From the NCBI GenBank assembly GCA_900549555.1, contig UROO01000117.1, positions 1-5,262 of the forward strand: a DNA stretch of 5,262 bases, given 5' to 3'. Both the position numbers and the translations under genes were made by a program. Below the pieces are notes generated by a model that was given only the letters and a program-made list of their open reading frames with translations, was not told the origin of the DNA and made no database searches. The stretch comes from an uncultured Collinsella sp. (GTDB lineage: Bacteria; Actinomycetota; Coriobacteriia; Coriobacteriales; Coriobacteriaceae). Shown here piece by piece: positions 1 through 5,262 of this stretch (its first letter is position 1; the number at the start of each line of letters is the position of its first letter).

Positions 1-23
1 TCGGAGATGTGTATAAGAGACAG
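1..23 (+). other. Illumina Nextera (Tn5 transposome) adapter remnant, not genomic
   Basis: Bases 5-23 are identical to the 19-bp Tn5 mosaic end used in Nextera tagmentation, and the preceding TCGG matches the end of the read-2 Nextera adapter. This is known library-preparation sequence, so it is read as untrimmed adapter at a contig edge. No transposase gene or second mosaic end is visible, which argues against a real Tn5 insertion. Genomic sequence probably begins at about base 24. Confidence 0.96.
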
Positions 24-91
24 ATTATCCATACACGATAAAGCTCGCGGCGCATGGGGTGCCGCGACCAACATTTTCGTTTCCCATCATT

Positions 92-96
92 GGAGG
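92..96 (+). promoter_or_regulatory. Shine-Dalgarno sequence of gdhA
   Basis: GGAGG lies four bases before the ATG at 101 and is a full five-base match to the anti-Shine-Dalgarno sequence. It decides the start: the upstream in-frame ATG at 59 has no comparable site before it. The 77 bases between the adapter and the start contain no promoter that I can defend. Confidence 0.85.
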
Positions 97-100
97 AAGC

Positions 101-1456
101 ATGAGCTACACGCAGAAAGTTCTCGAAGAGCTCAAGGCCCGCTATCCCGAGCAGCCTGAGTTCATCCAGGCCGCGACCGAGATCCTCGGCACCATCCAGC
201 CGGCGCTCGACGCCCACCCCGAGTACGAGGAGGCCGCCCTGCTGGAGCGCCTCGTCGAGCCCGAGCGCATCGTCATGTTCCGTGTTCCCTGGGTCGACGA
301 CCAGGGCAAGGTTCAGGTCAACCGCGGCTATCGCGTCGAGTTCAACTCTGCCATTGGACCTTACAAGGGCGGCCTGCGCTTTAACCCGACGGTCACCCTG
401 GGTATGCTCAAGTTCCTGGGCCTGGAGCAGATCCTCAAGAACAGCCTGACCACCCTTCCCATGGGTGGCGGCAAGGGCGGTTCCGACTTTGACCCCAAGG
501 GCAAGTCCAACAACGAGATCATGCACTTCTGCCAGTCCTTCATGACCGAGCTCTATCGCCACATCGGCCCCAACACCGACGTTCCCGCCGGCGACCTGGG
601 CGTTGGCGGCCGCGAGGTTGCCTACCTGTTCGGTCAGTACAAGCGCCTGACCAACGAGTGGACCGGCGTCCTTACCGGCAAGGGCCTCTCCTTTGGCGGC
701 TCGCTCGCCCGTACCGAGGCCACCGGCTACGGCCTGGCCTACTTTGTGGACGAGTACCTCAAGAGCCGCGGCGACTCCTTCGAGGGCAAGAACGTCGTCG
801 TTCACGGCTCCGGTAACGTCGCCATCTACGCGGTCCAGAAGGTTTCTCAGCTCGGCGGCAAGGTGCTGGCCTGCTCCGATACCCACGGCTGGGTCGAGGA
901 TCCCGACGGCATCGACTACACCGTGCTCGAGCACGTCTACAACAAGAAGCGCTCTGGCCACGACAAGGGCGTTACGCTCGCCATGTACGTTGACGAGAAG
1001 CCCAACGCCGTGTGGCACGAGGGCGACGGCCGCGGCGTGTGGCAGCTGCCCTGCGACATTGCGCTGCCCTGCGCTCGCGAGAACACGCTGCTGCTCGAGG
1101 ACGCCCAGGCGCTCGTCGCCAACGGCTGCAAGGTTGTCGGCGAGGGCGCGAACATGCCCACGACCATCGAGGCCACGAACTACTTCCAGGAGAACGGCGT
1201 CGCCTTCATGCCCGGTAAGGCTGCTAACGCCGGCGGCGTGCTCGTGTCCGGCCTGGAGATGAGCCAGAACGCCGAGCACCTGTCCTGGACTTTCGAGGAG
1301 GTCGACGGCAAGCTCGAGCAGCTCATGCGCGGCATGTTCCACAACGTGGACGACACCGCCAAGGAGTACGGCCAGGAGGGCAACTTTGTCATGGGCGCCA
1401 ACATCGCCGGCTTCCTGAAGGTCGCCGACGCCATGCTCGCCCAGGGCGTCTGCTAA
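101..1456 (+). CDS. gdhA: Glutamate dehydrogenase, NADP-type, class I hexameric
   Basis: Cytoplasmic enzyme interconverting 2-oxoglutarate plus ammonia and L-glutamate. The complete ORF gives 451 residues, the usual length for hexameric bacterial GDH. The N-terminal Glu/Phe/Leu/Val dehydrogenase dimerisation domain covers about residues 55-185 and the Rossmann cofactor domain about 200-445. Visible motifs are GPYKGGLRF (86-94, with K89), K113, LPMGGGKGG (119-127, active-site K125) and DVPAGDLGVG (160-169, catalytic D165). With the start at 101 these residues fall on the same numbers as in the well-studied Clostridium symbiosum GDH, which together with GGAGG at 92-96 supports this start over the ATG at 59. 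The dinucleotide loop is GSGNVA (236-241). The second strand ends in Ser259-Asp260, as in NADP-linked E. coli GdhA, where the NAD-linked clostridial enzyme has Ser-Gly; NADP preference is therefore inferred. A strong terminator follows 25 bases after the stop, so the gene is probably monocistronic at its 3' end. Confidence 0.97.
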   Translation: MSYTQKVLEELKARYPEQPEFIQAATEILGTIQPALDAHPEYEEAALLERLVEPERIVMFRVPWVDDQGKVQVNRGYRVEFNSAIGPYKGGLRFNPTVTLGMLKFLGLEQILKNSLTTLPMGGGKGGSDFDPKGKSNNEIMHFCQSFMTELYRHIGPNTDVPAGDLGVGGREVAYLFGQYKRLTNEWTGVLTGKGLSFGGSLARTEATGYGLAYFVDEYLKSRGDSFEGKNVVVHGSGNVAIYAVQKVSQLGGKVLACSDTHGWVEDPDGIDYTVLEHVYNKKRSGHDKGVTLAMYVDEKPNAVWHEGDGRGVWQLPCDIALPCARENTLLLEDAQALVANGCKVVGEGANMPTTIEATNYFQENGVAFMPGKAANAGGVLVSGLEMSQNAEHLSWTFEEVDGKLEQLMRGMFHNVDDTAKEYGQEGNFVMGANIAGFLKVADAMLAQGVC

Positions 1457-1481
1457 GTCTTCGCTCGACATAGCATGTGAT

Positions 1482-1516
1482 AAGGCTCCCAGCCATTCCG
1501 GCTGGGAGCCTTTTTT
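1482..1516 (+). terminator. Rho-independent terminator of gdhA
   Basis: A perfect 12-bp stem, AGGCTCCCAGCC (1483-1494) with GGCTGGGAGCCT (1500-1511), extended by one A-T pair (1482/1512), closes a 5-base loop (ATTCC). It runs into six T residues (1511-1516). It starts 25 bases after the gdhA stop codon. The GC-rich stem plus T tract is textbook intrinsic termination and separates gdhA from the downstream operon. The opposite strand has no comparable T tract, so it is called for + transcription only. Confidence 0.95.
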
Positions 1517-1558
1517 GATCCGTCGGGGACGGAGGAAAACGGATCATTTTGCCCCGAC
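1516..1558 (+). repeat. Cluster of three overlapping, mutually exclusive inverted repeats
   Basis: Three perfect pairings share bases. Repeat A is TGATCCGT (1516-1523) with ACGGATCA (1539-1546), followed by TTTT. Repeat B is TCCGTC (1519-1524) with GACGGA (1528-1533), loop GGG. Repeat C is GTCGGGG (1522-1528) with CCCCGAC (1552-1558). Only one can form at a time. The segment lies between the gdhA terminator and the candidate promoter of the next operon. It could be a leader-type RNA structure, a protein-binding site, a secondary terminator (A plus T4) or a dispersed intergenic repeat. The pairings are observed; any function is inferred. Confidence 0.5.
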
Positions 1559-1578
1559 ACGAGCTGTGCGCCCTCGTT

Positions 1579-1587
1579 TGGTACACT
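1579..1587 (+). promoter_or_regulatory. Candidate extended -10 promoter of the molybdenum hydroxylase operon
   Basis: TGGTACACT reads as an extended -10 (TGn) followed by TACACT, which matches TATAAT at four of six positions. No convincing -35 box lies 16-18 bases upstream, which is tolerable for extended -10 promoters. Transcription would begin near 1594, giving a leader of about 30 bases to the GTG at 1624 but only about 18 to the ATG at 1612. If correct, the inverted repeats at 1516-1558 lie upstream of the transcript and would act as DNA sites for this promoter rather than as its RNA leader. Confidence 0.35.
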
Positions 1588-1613
1588 TAGGGGTACTGGA
1601 CAAGTGAAGAGAT

Positions 1614-1620
1614 GGGGGAG
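1614..1620 (+). promoter_or_regulatory. Shine-Dalgarno sequence favouring the GTG start of the FAD subunit
   Basis: GGGGGAG sits three bases before the GTG at 1624. The in-frame ATG at 1612 overlaps this purine run and has no good site of its own. The spacing to GTG is short, but gdhA also has only four bases between GGAGG and its ATG, so it is acceptable here. Confidence 0.5.
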
Positions 1621-1623
1621 AAC

Positions 1624-2526
1624 GTGCTCAAGTTCGGTACCTACGTCCGTGTTGGAAACGCGGCCGAAGCCTATGAGCTCTTGCAGAAGAACCGCAACAA
1701 CAAGATTGTGGGCGGCGGCATCTGGATGCGCCTGGGTTCGCGTCGTGTGGCGACGGCGATTGACCTTTCGGCCTGCGGACTCGATCAGATCGAGGAGACC
1801 GAGACCGAGTTTCGCATCGGTGCCATGTGCACCCTGCGCCAGCTCGAGCGTCATGCCGAGCTCAACGCGCTTGTCAACAATGTCTTTGAGTTCGCCGTCC
1901 ACGACATCGTGGGCGTGCAGCTGCGCAACACCGCCACGGTGGGCGGCAGCATCTACGGCCGCTTTGGCTTCTCGGACGTTCTCGCCGCCTTCCTCGCGCT
2001 CGATTCCTATGTTGAGCTGACGGGCGCCGGCCGCGTGCCGCTCGCCGAGTTCGTGGACATGGGCTACGTACGCGACGTTATCGAGCATGTCGTGCTCGTT
2101 AAGCACGATTACCGTGCGAGCTACGAGGCCGTGCGAAAGGCCGCGACCGACTTCCCCTCCTTAAACGTCACCGCCGCCTGGTGGGACAACAGCTGGCATG
2201 TCACCGTGGGCGCCCGTCCGCTGCGCGCGACCCTGCTGCAGGGCGAGGCGTGCGGCCTGGTGAGCGAGCAGCCTTCCGAGGACGAGCTGCGCGCCCTGGC
2301 CGCATCCGTGCGTGCCCTGAGCTACGGCACCAACCTGTGGGGCTCGGCCGACTACCGCCGCCGCATCTCGGCCCCGCTGGCGATTCAGGCCGTGCGCCGC
2401 GCCGCCGGCATCGAGCTTTCGGCTGCGCTTGCCCACGAGCTCGAGACCGTGCAAGTGCCTAAGTTTGCCACGGACGAGTATTCCTGCCGCCGCGTGCCCG
2501 GCGTCGATTCTAGCGAGGTGCGCTAA
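1624..2526 (+). CDS. FAD-binding subunit of a xanthine dehydrogenase-family molybdenum hydroxylase
   Basis: Predicted electron-output subunit that takes electrons from the iron-sulfur clusters of the partner encoded downstream and passes them through FAD to an unknown acceptor. From the GTG at 1624 the protein has 300 residues, a normal size for the family (about 260-300). The N-terminal FAD-binding (PCMH-type) domain covers about 1-175. It has the flavin pyrophosphate loop VGGGIWMRLG (29-38) and the second flavin motif RNTATVGGSI (101-110), followed by the LALD segment ending at 127. The C-terminal flavoprotein domain, about 180-285, opens near the family's basic segment (RKAATDF). The start is chosen because MLKFGTYVR matches the short N-terminus usual in this family and GGGGGAG precedes it; the ATG at 1612 would add only four residues. 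The stop overlaps the next start by one base, indicating translational coupling. No signal peptide is visible, so it is probably cytoplasmic. Family is firm; substrate is not deducible. Confidence 0.9.
   Translation: MLKFGTYVRVGNAAEAYELLQKNRNNKIVGGGIWMRLGSRRVATAIDLSACGLDQIEETETEFRIGAMCTLRQLERHAELNALVNNVFEFAVHDIVGVQLRNTATVGGSIYGRFGFSDVLAAFLALDSYVELTGAGRVPLAEFVDMGYVRDVIEHVVLVKHDYRASYEAVRKAATDFPSLNVTAAWWDNSWHVTVGARPLRATLLQGEACGLVSEQPSEDELRALAASVRALSYGTNLWGSADYRRRISAPLAIQAVRRAAGIELSAALAHELETVQVPKFATDEYSCRRVPGVDSSEVR
2515..2520 (+). promoter_or_regulatory. Shine-Dalgarno sequence of the fused Fe-S/Mo subunit, inside the FAD gene
   Basis: GAGGTG lies five bases before the ATG at 2526 and is complementary to the 16S rRNA tail. 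It sits within the last codons of the FAD subunit gene. Together with the TAATG stop/start overlap it fixes the start and points to coupled translation of the two subunits. Confidence 0.8.
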
Positions 2527-5262
2527 TGGCTGCCAAACTCATCGATCTTTCCTTTACGCTCAATGGCCGCAAGGTCAAGGTTCAGATTGCCCCCGACACC
2601 ATGCTCTTTTCGCTTTTGCGTGAGCAGGGTTGCGCGTCGGTGCGCTGTGCCTGCGAGACCACCAACTGCGGCCTGTGCACGGTGTGGCTCGACGGCGATC
2701 CGGTGCTGAGCTGCTCGGTTCCCGCCGCGCGCGTCGAGGGCCGCTCCATCACCACGCTTGAGGGCCTCAAGGCTGAGTCCGAGGCGCTCGCCCGCGCGAT
2801 GGCTGCCGAAGGTGCCGAGCAGTGCGGTTTTTGCGCCCCCGGCCTTATCATGAATGTGCTGGCGCTTGCCCGCGCCGCCAAGGAGGACCCAAGCCTCGTC
2901 GCCACGCGCGAGGAGCTCTCGCGCCAGCTCGCCGGCAACCTCTGCCGCTGCAGCGGCTACGAGAGCCAGCTGCGCGCCATCGTGCGCTTTCTCAACGAGT
3001 CCGGCGTGCAGGTGGGCTTTGAGATGCCCGAGCTGCCGGTCAACGACACCAGCTGCGACGGTGTCTCCTACAAGCAGATCACCCACAAGCAGCCCAAAAA
3101 GGACTCGAAGGCGCTGCTCGAGGGCCGTCCCGTCTACACGGGCGACCTGGTGCCCGCCGGCGCCCTGATTGTCAAGCTCAAGCGCAGCCCGTATGCGCGC
3201 GCCAAGATCCGCTCCATCGATACATCGCGCGCCCTGAAGGTGCCCGGCGTGGTGGGCGTCTACACCTACGAGGACGTGCCCAAGCGCCGCTTTACCATCG
3301 CCGGCCAGAGCTATCCGCAACCGAGTCCCTACGACCGCCTGATCCTCGAGAACCTCGTCCGTTACCAAAACGAAGAGGTGGCGATCGTCGCCGCCGAGAC
3401 CGAGGAGGCCGCCGACAAGGCGCTCAAGCTCATCAAGGTCGACTACGAGGTGCTCGAGCCCCTGCTCGACTTTACCCAGGCGCTCGATAACGACATCGTG
3501 GTCCACCCCGAGGGCGACGTGACCTTTATGTTCCCGCAGGGCGGCGACGTTGCTCGCAACCTGGTGTGCAGCGGTACCAGCGATTTTGGCGACCTCGACG
3601 AGGCATTCGCCCAGAGCGACATCGTCTTTGAGCGCACCTACACGAGCCAGGCCACGCAGACCGCGCCCATGGAGACCTTCCGCGCCTTCGCGACGACCGA
3701 TGCGTTCGGCCGCATCTCGGTGACCACCTCGACGCAGGTGCCCTTCCACGTGCGCCGCATGGTCGCGCAGTCGCTCGACATTCCGCAGTCACAGGTGCAG
3801 GTCATCAAGCCGCGCATCGGCGGCGGCTTTGGCTCCAAGCAGACGGGCTGCTGCGAGATCTTCGTTGCGTTCGTGACCCAGCAGACTGGCCGTCCGAGCT
3901 ACTGCTGCTACACCCGCGAGGAGACCATCACCGCGGGCAACTCGCGCCACCAGATGCAGATGACCGTCAAGCTGGGCGCCATGAACGACGGCACCATCAC
4001 GGCCATCGACCTGCATACGCTGTCCAACGCCGGTGCGTACGGCGAGCACGCCACCACGACGATTGGCCTGTCGGGCCACAAGAGCCTGCCCATCTACAAC
4101 CATGTGAAGGCGAGCCGCTTTAGCTGGGACGCCGTCTACACCAATACCAACCGTGGCGGCGCGTATCGTGGCTACGGTGCCACCCAGGGCCAGTTTGCCG
4201 TGGAGAGCGCCGTCAACGAGCTCGCTGACATGCTGCACATGGACCCCGCCGACCTGCGCCTTAAGAACATCGTGCGCGAGGGCGAGATCATGCCGCAGTA
4301 TTACAACGAGAAGCTCAACGCCTGCGCGCTCGACCGCTGCCTGCTGCGCGCGATGGACATGATCGGCTGGCGCGACAAGCCGCTGGCTGTGGACCTGGGC
4401 GACCGCGTGCGCGCTCTGGGCTGCGCGCTTACCATGCAGGGCTCGGGCATCTCCAACGTGGATATCGCTGGCATCGACATGCGCCTGGAAGAGGACGGCT
4501 TCATTACCATCGGCACCGGAGCCACCGATAACGGCATGGGCGTCGACACGATCCTGGCGCAGATTGCCGCCGAGGAGCTGGGCGTGGAGAGCTCGCTCAT
4601 TGTGGTACGCGGCGTGGACACCGACGTGTCGCCGTTCGATGCCGGCTCGTACGCGAGCTCGGGCACGTACGTGACGGGCCTGGCAGCCAAGAACGCCGCG
4701 ACCGAGCTACGCGAGAAGATTTGCGCCAAGGCTGCCCAGATGTGGGACCTGGACGCCGCCGACGTGGTCTTTGATGGTCAGTACGTGCGCCTGTCCGACG
4801 AGCGCGCCGCGCGTGAGCAGAACCGCTACCTCACGCTGCGCGACTTTGCCAACCTGTGCGTCAAGAACATCGCGGGCGGCGACGCGCTGACCTCGCATGC
4901 CTCTGCCTGCCTGCCCGTTTCGCCTCCGCCGTTTATGGCCGGCATTGCCGAGGTCGAGGTCGACAAGGCCACCGGCAAGGTGACTGTGGTGGATTACGCT
5001 GCGGCCGTGGACTGCGGCACCGTGATCAACGAGGCGCTCGCGCGCGTCCAGGCCGAGGGCGGCATTGCCCAGGGTATCGGCCACGCGCTCTACGAGATCG
5101 TCGAGCACGATGAGCGCGGCCGCCTGCGCACCGGCAACTTTATGAGCTACAAGCTGCCCACGCGCCTGGATATCGGCAGCATTCGCGTGGCCTTTGAGCC
5201 GAGCTACGAGCCGACGGGCCCGTTTGGCGCCAAGTCGATCGGCGAGGTCGTCATCAACACAC
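2526..5262 (+). CDS. Fused [2Fe-2S]/molybdopterin subunit, xanthine dehydrogenase family (XdhD-like), 3' partial
   Basis: Catalytic subunit of a molybdenum hydroxylase, joining in one chain the iron-sulfur and Mo subunits that many relatives encode separately. I read 912 codons with no stop; the reading frame runs off the window end. Residues 1-80 form a ferredoxin-like domain with cluster ligands C43, C48, C51 and C63. Residues 90-160 hold the second cluster, QCGFC (99-103) and LCRCSGY (139-145), with ligands C100, C103, C140 and C142. A linker leads to the aldehyde oxidase/xanthine dehydrogenase a/b hammerhead domain (about 195-310), then the Mo-binding domains from about 330. These carry GGGFGSKQ (432-439), AYRGYGATQ (546-554) and GPFGAKSIGE (898-907); E907 matches the family's catalytic glutamate. 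Based on recalled E. coli XdhD (about 956 residues), some 40-60 residues are missing. GQSYPQPSPYDR (260-271) and GPFGAKSIGE resemble that XdhD/'selenate reductase Mo subunit' type. Purine, other N-heterocycle or aldehyde substrates are possible. The start is set by TAATG and GAGGTG. Confidence 0.93.
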   Translation, partial: MAAKLIDLSFTLNGRKVKVQIAPDTMLFSLLREQGCASVRCACETTNCGLCTVWLDGDPVLSCSVPAARVEGRSITTLEGLKAESEALARAMAAEGAEQCGFCAPGLIMNVLALARAAKEDPSLVATREELSRQLAGNLCRCSGYESQLRAIVRFLNESGVQVGFEMPELPVNDTSCDGVSYKQITHKQPKKDSKALLEGRPVYTGDLVPAGALIVKLKRSPYARAKIRSIDTSRALKVPGVVGVYTYEDVPKRRFTIAGQSYPQPSPYDRLILENLVRYQNEEVAIVAAETEEAADKALKLIKVDYEVLEPLLDFTQALDNDIVVHPEGDVTFMFPQGGDVARNLVCSGTSDFGDLDEAFAQSDIVFERTYTSQATQTAPMETFRAFATTDAFGRISVTTSTQVPFHVRRMVAQSLDIPQSQVQVIKPRIGGGFGSKQTGCCEIFVAFVTQQTGRPSYCCYTREETITAGNSRHQMQMTVKLGAMNDGTITAIDLHTLSNAGAYGEHATTTIGLSGHKSLPIYNHVKASRFSWDAVYTNTNRGGAYRGYGATQGQFAVESAVNELADMLHMDPADLRLKNIVREGEIMPQYYNEKLNACALDRCLLRAMDMIGWRDKPLAVDLGDRVRALGCALTMQGSGISNVDIAGIDMRLEEDGFITIGTGATDNGMGVDTILAQIAAEELGVESSLIVVRGVDTDVSPFDAGSYASSGTYVTGLAAKNAATELREKICAKAAQMWDLDAADVVFDGQYVRLSDERAAREQNRYLTLRDFANLCVKNIAGGDALTSHASACLPVSPPPFMAGIAEVEVDKATGKVTVVDYAAAVDCGTVINEALARVQAEGGIAQGIGHALYEIVEHDERGRLRTGNFMSYKLPTRLDIGSIRVAFEPSYEPTGPFGAKSIGEVVINT

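Noticed and set aside
5..23. Tn5/IS50-type transposon end
   Set aside because: The exact mosaic-end sequence is the engineered Nextera form preceded by adapter bases, at the very edge of the sequence, with no transposase or target duplication.
24..50. AT-richer stretch with GATAAAG as a possible gdhA -10 box
   Set aside because: No -35 partner can be judged because the true upstream sequence is replaced by adapter; the match is too poor to call.
47..65. Weak hairpin (7 pairs including one G-U, loop of 5) in the gdhA leader
   Set aside because: It has no T tract and no recognisable riboswitch context, and short GC-rich pairings are expected by chance in this composition.
59..100. In-frame ATG at 59 giving a 14-residue extension of GdhA
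   Set aside because: No Shine-Dalgarno precedes it, GGAGG at 92-96 precisely serves the ATG at 101, and the start at 101 puts catalytic residues at the family's standard numbers.
693..1262. 189-codon + strand frame inside gdhA
   Set aside because: The translation is low-complexity Arg/Ser/Ala/Thr-rich and out of frame with a well-conserved enzyme; it is a composition shadow.
1453..2106. 217-codon minus-strand ORF across the intergenic region and FAD gene
   Set aside because: It overlaps the terminator and the conserved FAD gene and has no family motif.
2523..3749. 408-codon open frame on the minus strand
   Set aside because: It lies wholly opposite the fused Fe-S/Mo gene, shows no recognisable motifs, and is typical of antisense frames kept open by strong third-position GC bias.

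Overview
The window is a GC-rich (roughly 60-65% by eye) bacterial segment in which every gene lies on the + strand. The first 23 bases are not genomic: they match the end of an Illumina Nextera (Tn5 transposome) adapter, so the window starts at the raw edge of an assembled contig or read. The combination of a class I glutamate dehydrogenase close to the clostridial anaerobic type, a molybdenum hydroxylase operon of the kind found in gut anaerobes, and high GC with strong C/G third-position bias suggests an anaerobic gut actinobacterium of the Coriobacteriia, for example Collinsella. That assignment is inference from composition and protein character, not from a marker gene.

Layout: (1) adapter, 1-23. 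(2) A short 5' region, 24-100, with a clear Shine-Dalgarno sequence. (3) gdhA, 101-1456, complete, encoding a 451-residue glutamate dehydrogenase whose active-site lysines and aspartate fall at K89, K113, K125 and D165 and whose cofactor pocket looks NADP-type. (4) A strong Rho-independent terminator, 1482-1516, followed by a compact intergenic segment, 1516-1558, with three overlapping, mutually exclusive inverted repeats, then a candidate extended -10 promoter. (5) A two-gene molybdenum hydroxylase operon: the FAD subunit (1624-2526, GTG start preferred) and, overlapping its stop codon by one base, a long ORF from 2526 that is still open at the window end. It fuses the [2Fe-2S] electron-transfer subunit and the molybdopterin catalytic subunit in one polypeptide (912 codons visible).

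The two operon products should form one enzyme: substrate is hydroxylated at the Mo centre, electrons pass through two [2Fe-2S] clusters in the same chain, and then go to FAD on the partner subunit. The long protein resembles the fused XdhD / 'putative selenate reductase Mo subunit' type of the xanthine dehydrogenase family more than classical three-subunit enzymes. Its substrate (purine, other N-heterocycle or aldehyde) cannot be fixed from sequence. gdhA is separated from this operon by the terminator and is probably an independent ammonia-assimilation or glutamate-metabolism unit. I found no CRISPR, tRNA, rRNA, natural mobile element or defence system. The nearest things to novelty are the fused enzyme with intact iron-sulfur ligands and the switch-like intergenic repeats.
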